Below, piece by piece: positions 61,870-64,000 of a stretch of 64,000 bases of DNA. How positions within the stretch are numbered: position 1 is the first letter of the stretch; each line of letters opens with the position of its first letter. The notes below the pieces were generated by a model, which did no database searches, was not told the origin of the DNA, and saw only the letters and a list, made by a program, of their open reading frames with translations. The position numbers and the translations under genes were made by a program. Origin of the DNA: Owenia fusiformis (taxonomy: Eukaryota; Annelida; Polychaeta; Sabellida; Oweniidae); assembly GCA_903813345.2 (NCBI GenBank), contig CAIIXF020000001.1:46457885-46521884 (forward strand). The letters run 5' to 3'.

Positions 61870-62859
61870 TTAGAGATCGTTTACTGCACCGGACATGTCG
61901 TCTTCATTTGTCATGTCCATGTAATCGATGTCATTGTCTCCATCTCTCTTTCCACCCCATGGCGCAAATGAAGCTCTTTTGCCACCCCAGGGTGCGAACG
62001 ATGCGCGTTTGCCTCCCCACGGGGCGAACGATGCTCGTTTTCCACCCCATGGCGCAAACGCTGCTCTTTTGATATCGTCATCTTCCTCAACGGTGTTATC
62101 TGCACTTCGTTTCCCTCCCCATGGTGCGAATGATGCTCTCTTGCCGCCCCATGGTGCAAAAGCAGCCCGCTTTCCACCCCAAGGCGCGAATGACGCTCTT
62201 TTCTCTTCTTCTAGTTCACTCTCAGAAACATCACTTGTGCGTTTGCCTCCCCACGGAGCAAATGCTGCCCTTTTATCATTTTCGGTTTCACTGTTATCCG
62301 CTCTCTTGCCTCCCCATGGAGCAAACGAAGCTCTTTTGCCACCCCATGGAGCAAACGAAGCTCGTTTTCCACCCCAAGGAGCGAACGAAGCTCGTTTTCC
62401 ACCCCAAGGAGCAAATGAAGCTCGTTTTCCGCCCCAAGGAGCGAATGAAGCTCTTTTCTCTTCGTCTGTCAAAGATTCATCATTCCTTTTGCCACCCCAA
62501 GGAGCAAATGAAGCTCGTTTTCCACCCCAAGGGGCGAATGAAGCTCGTTTTCCACCCCAAGGAGCAAATGAAGCGCGTTTCCCTCCCCATGGCGCAAACG
62601 AAGCACGTTTTCCACCCCACGGTGCAAATGATGCTCTTTTATCGCTATTCTCTTCGATGCTATCCTGATATGAGTCTGATTTCTCTTTGAGATATTCCTC
62701 AATTGTATCTAATTTGTCTTTTAAAGAAGTCCTTTCACTTGCTTTATTGTTTGTATGTTCTTTCGCTATTGCTTTAGTGTCCTTCGCGACCACAGCCGCG
62801 TGTAGCAAAGTCATTACCCAACAAACCAGGAGCATCTCGATCGTGTAACACGACACCAT
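61870..62859 (-). CDS. Neuropeptide precursor, 18 copies of A(S/A)FAPWGG-KR
   Basis: One exon encodes a 329-residue prepropeptide. Residues 1 to about 25 form a signal peptide (MVSCYTIEMLLVCWVMTLLH..AAVVA), followed by a charged leader of about 50 residues. Then come 18 decapeptide units ending in Lys-Arg: 15 ASFAPWGGKR and 3 AAFAPWGGKR. They fall in blocks of 5, 5, 1, 3 and 4, split by acidic spacers (NDESLTDEE, ADNSETEND, TSDVSESELEEE, SADNTVEEDDDI), and an acidic tail ends the chain. Known processing (prohormone convertase at KR, carboxypeptidase trimming, PAM amidation at the last Gly) would release A(S/A)FAPWG-amide. The layout is that of multi-copy peptide precursors such as APGWamide, but the peptide itself is unfamiliar to me. 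The ATG at 62859 gives a clean signal peptide. The exon opens at an acceptor (TTTTCAG, 62874). The product is secreted from neurons or gland cells, by inference. Confidence 0.92.
   Translation of the reverse strand: MVSCYTIEMLLVCWVMTLLHAAVVAKDTKAIAKEHTNNKASERTSLKDKLDTIEEYLKEKSDSYQDSIEENSDKRASFAPWGGKRASFAPWGGKRASFAPWGGKRASFAPWGGKRASFAPWGGKRNDESLTDEEKRASFAPWGGKRASFAPWGGKRASFAPWGGKRASFAPWGGKRASFAPWGGKRADNSETENDKRAAFAPWGGKRTSDVSESELEEEKRASFAPWGGKRAAFAPWGGKRASFAPWGGKRSADNTVEEDDDIKRAAFAPWGGKRASFAPWGGKRASFAPWGGKRASFAPWGGKRDGDNDIDYMDMTNEDDMSGAVNDL
61942..62640 (-). repeat. 30-bp coding repeats of the neuropeptide gene
   Basis: Eighteen 30-bp units encode the decapeptides. Synonymous sites vary between units (for example Gly, Pro and Ala third positions) while the peptide stays fixed. 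Several neighbours around 62330-62440 and 62500-62590 are nearly identical in DNA, suggesting recent unit duplication or conversion. The same array leaves long spurious frames open on the plus strand. Confidence 0.95.
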
Positions 62860-62873
62860 CACCAATCTTTAAT

Positions 62874-63110
62874 CTGAAAAGTAAAATGAAATACCTTTAT
62901 TGCAAACAACTCAGAATATTTAGAATGCTTTCTAGTGTTAAAATAAACAACTTATTCTTCGTTGGATACTGCGCGCTCTCACCTTCCTTCTACCCGCTCT
63001 GCACACTGACGAACCACTAACCTGTTAGCAGTAAGGACCGATAACTAATAGAGTGACTTATTAAAACTTTCTACTGCCTTGTAACTATATCACAATATGA
63101 CGTATTTACC
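62874..63110 (-). promoter_or_regulatory. Leader intron and promoter side of the neuropeptide gene
   Basis: A donor-like AACAG|GTTAGT at 63022/63021 can pair with the acceptor at 62874, giving a 148-bp leader intron. Upstream, TGACGTA at 63098-63104 is a CRE-like half site, and GATATAG near 63085-63091 is a weak TATA candidate. CREB-type control is common in peptide genes. None of this is proven here. Confidence 0.3.
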
Positions 63111-64000
63111 GACAAGAATCAATATCTTTGAGGTCCACAACTTCTTGTACTTGCAGAGCTCTTGTTTCCGTCGCAAACACGCTGGTTGAACATAGATGAA
63201 ATTGATTGTGTTATATCCCTTGATAACTAAATACACTACATTAGCATTGTCTAAAGAACATTTGAGTCTTTTGTATCCATTACATTTTCAAATTCTGGAA
63301 TTTTATAAACACAAGTCAATCGAAGATTCAATTCTTATAAATGGAATCGAAGAACAAATAACAATTCAAAGCACTGCACAAGAAAAGTATAACTAAATAG
63401 ACTTTGGGGAATACTAATTGCCAACAACAAAAAACAAAAGCAGAACAACAACCATCATTTTTTGGATTCACTAGATAATAGATAATAACCCGAAAGTAGC
63501 CTATTGTTATTAAAAAGACTTTTGAATGCTAACATTTTAAAACCCTATTCACTTTTCACCAAATCGCGAATTCTTCATAAGTTCAAGAACATTATCAGGT
63601 CGTCGTTACGTACAATTAAGAGCCTACCTCTGCCTTGAATTTAATGGAAACTAATGGGAAAAGGACGTGATGACTCACATTGTCACCACTTAAAATATCG
63701 ACACATTTTCAAGAGTTAAAGTTAGACGTCGCATCCATGAATTACTTAGCATTGAAGCCCGGACCTTGTTTCCGAAGGGACTTCTATTTTTACTACACAT
63801 GAGATCGTTTCAACAATACCCCATCATGTATCATATTAGAGATCATTTAATTCCAACAGAGAAGGTCCCGTGAACGTTTACTGTTCTTTAGAACCACTCC
63901 CTATGAGCCAGGGCGTCTTAAATAATACATTGGCTTGCCTATTAGAGCATTGTTATCTTTAAGATAAGTAGACCATCCTAAGTTATTGATACCTTAGAGA
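63111..64000. other. Unassigned flank
   Basis: This is AT-rich DNA upstream of the neuropeptide gene with only short frames (the longest 66 codons at 63196-63396, plus strand, not protein-like). I see no element ends or tandem repeats. It may hold distal promoter sequence. Confidence 0.3.

Noticed and set aside
61928-62668. 246-codon plus-strand frame (repeated PPHGANEALL-type) opposite the neuropeptide gene
   Set aside because: It is the mirror of the repeated decapeptide codons. The minus-strand frame has a signal peptide, KR sites and acidic spacers, while this one has none.

Overview
The window looks like nuclear DNA of an invertebrate animal. It is AT-rich and sparsely coding. Its genes are split by GT-AG introns, and the spaces between and within genes are packed with short inverted-repeat (MITE-like) transposons and tandem repeats. 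A repetitive amidated-neuropeptide precursor, a meiotic cyclin (CNTD1) and a Pol epsilon histone-fold subunit (POLE4) all point to a metazoan. The rhamnose-type enzyme, the DUF1647-type protein and the neuropeptide architecture suggest a protostome, most likely a lophotrochozoan such as a mollusc, brachiopod or annelid. The phylum is inference.

Layout: (1) 1.4-4.8 kb, plus strand: POLE4 in four exons, with E2F-like sites at its start. (2) 9.0-22.9 kb, minus strand: an eleven-coding-exon gene for a 499-residue protein joining an RmlC-type 3,5-epimerase to an RmlD-type 4-reductase. Its introns hold a 1.8 kb array of a 51-bp repeat, a 2.4 kb element with about 250-bp inverted ends, and a 574-bp foldback. 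(3) 23-31 kb: repeats only. (4) 31.1-32.9 kb, minus strand: a three-exon type II membrane protein of the DUF1647 type. (5) 33-39.3 kb: transposon relics. (6) 39.3-49.5 kb, plus strand: CNTD1 in seven exons. The 3' end of its exon 3, with its splice donor, is tandemly repeated seven to eight times. (7) 49.5-61.8 kb: repeats, hairpins and one doubtful small exon. (8) 61.9-62.9 kb, minus strand: a neuropeptide precursor with 18 copies of A(S/A)FAPWGG-KR. (9) The rest is the promoter side of that gene and unassigned DNA.

Exon chains were assembled by hand from open frames, AG/GT sites and phase. All three multi-exon genes with clear orthologues or enzyme domains close to whole codon numbers: POLE4 116 aa, RmlC-RmlD 499 aa, CNTD1 313 aa. 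The genes do not form one pathway. The most interesting items are the unfamiliar FAPWGamide-type precursor, the epimerase-reductase fusion, and the repeated splice-donor cassette in CNTD1.
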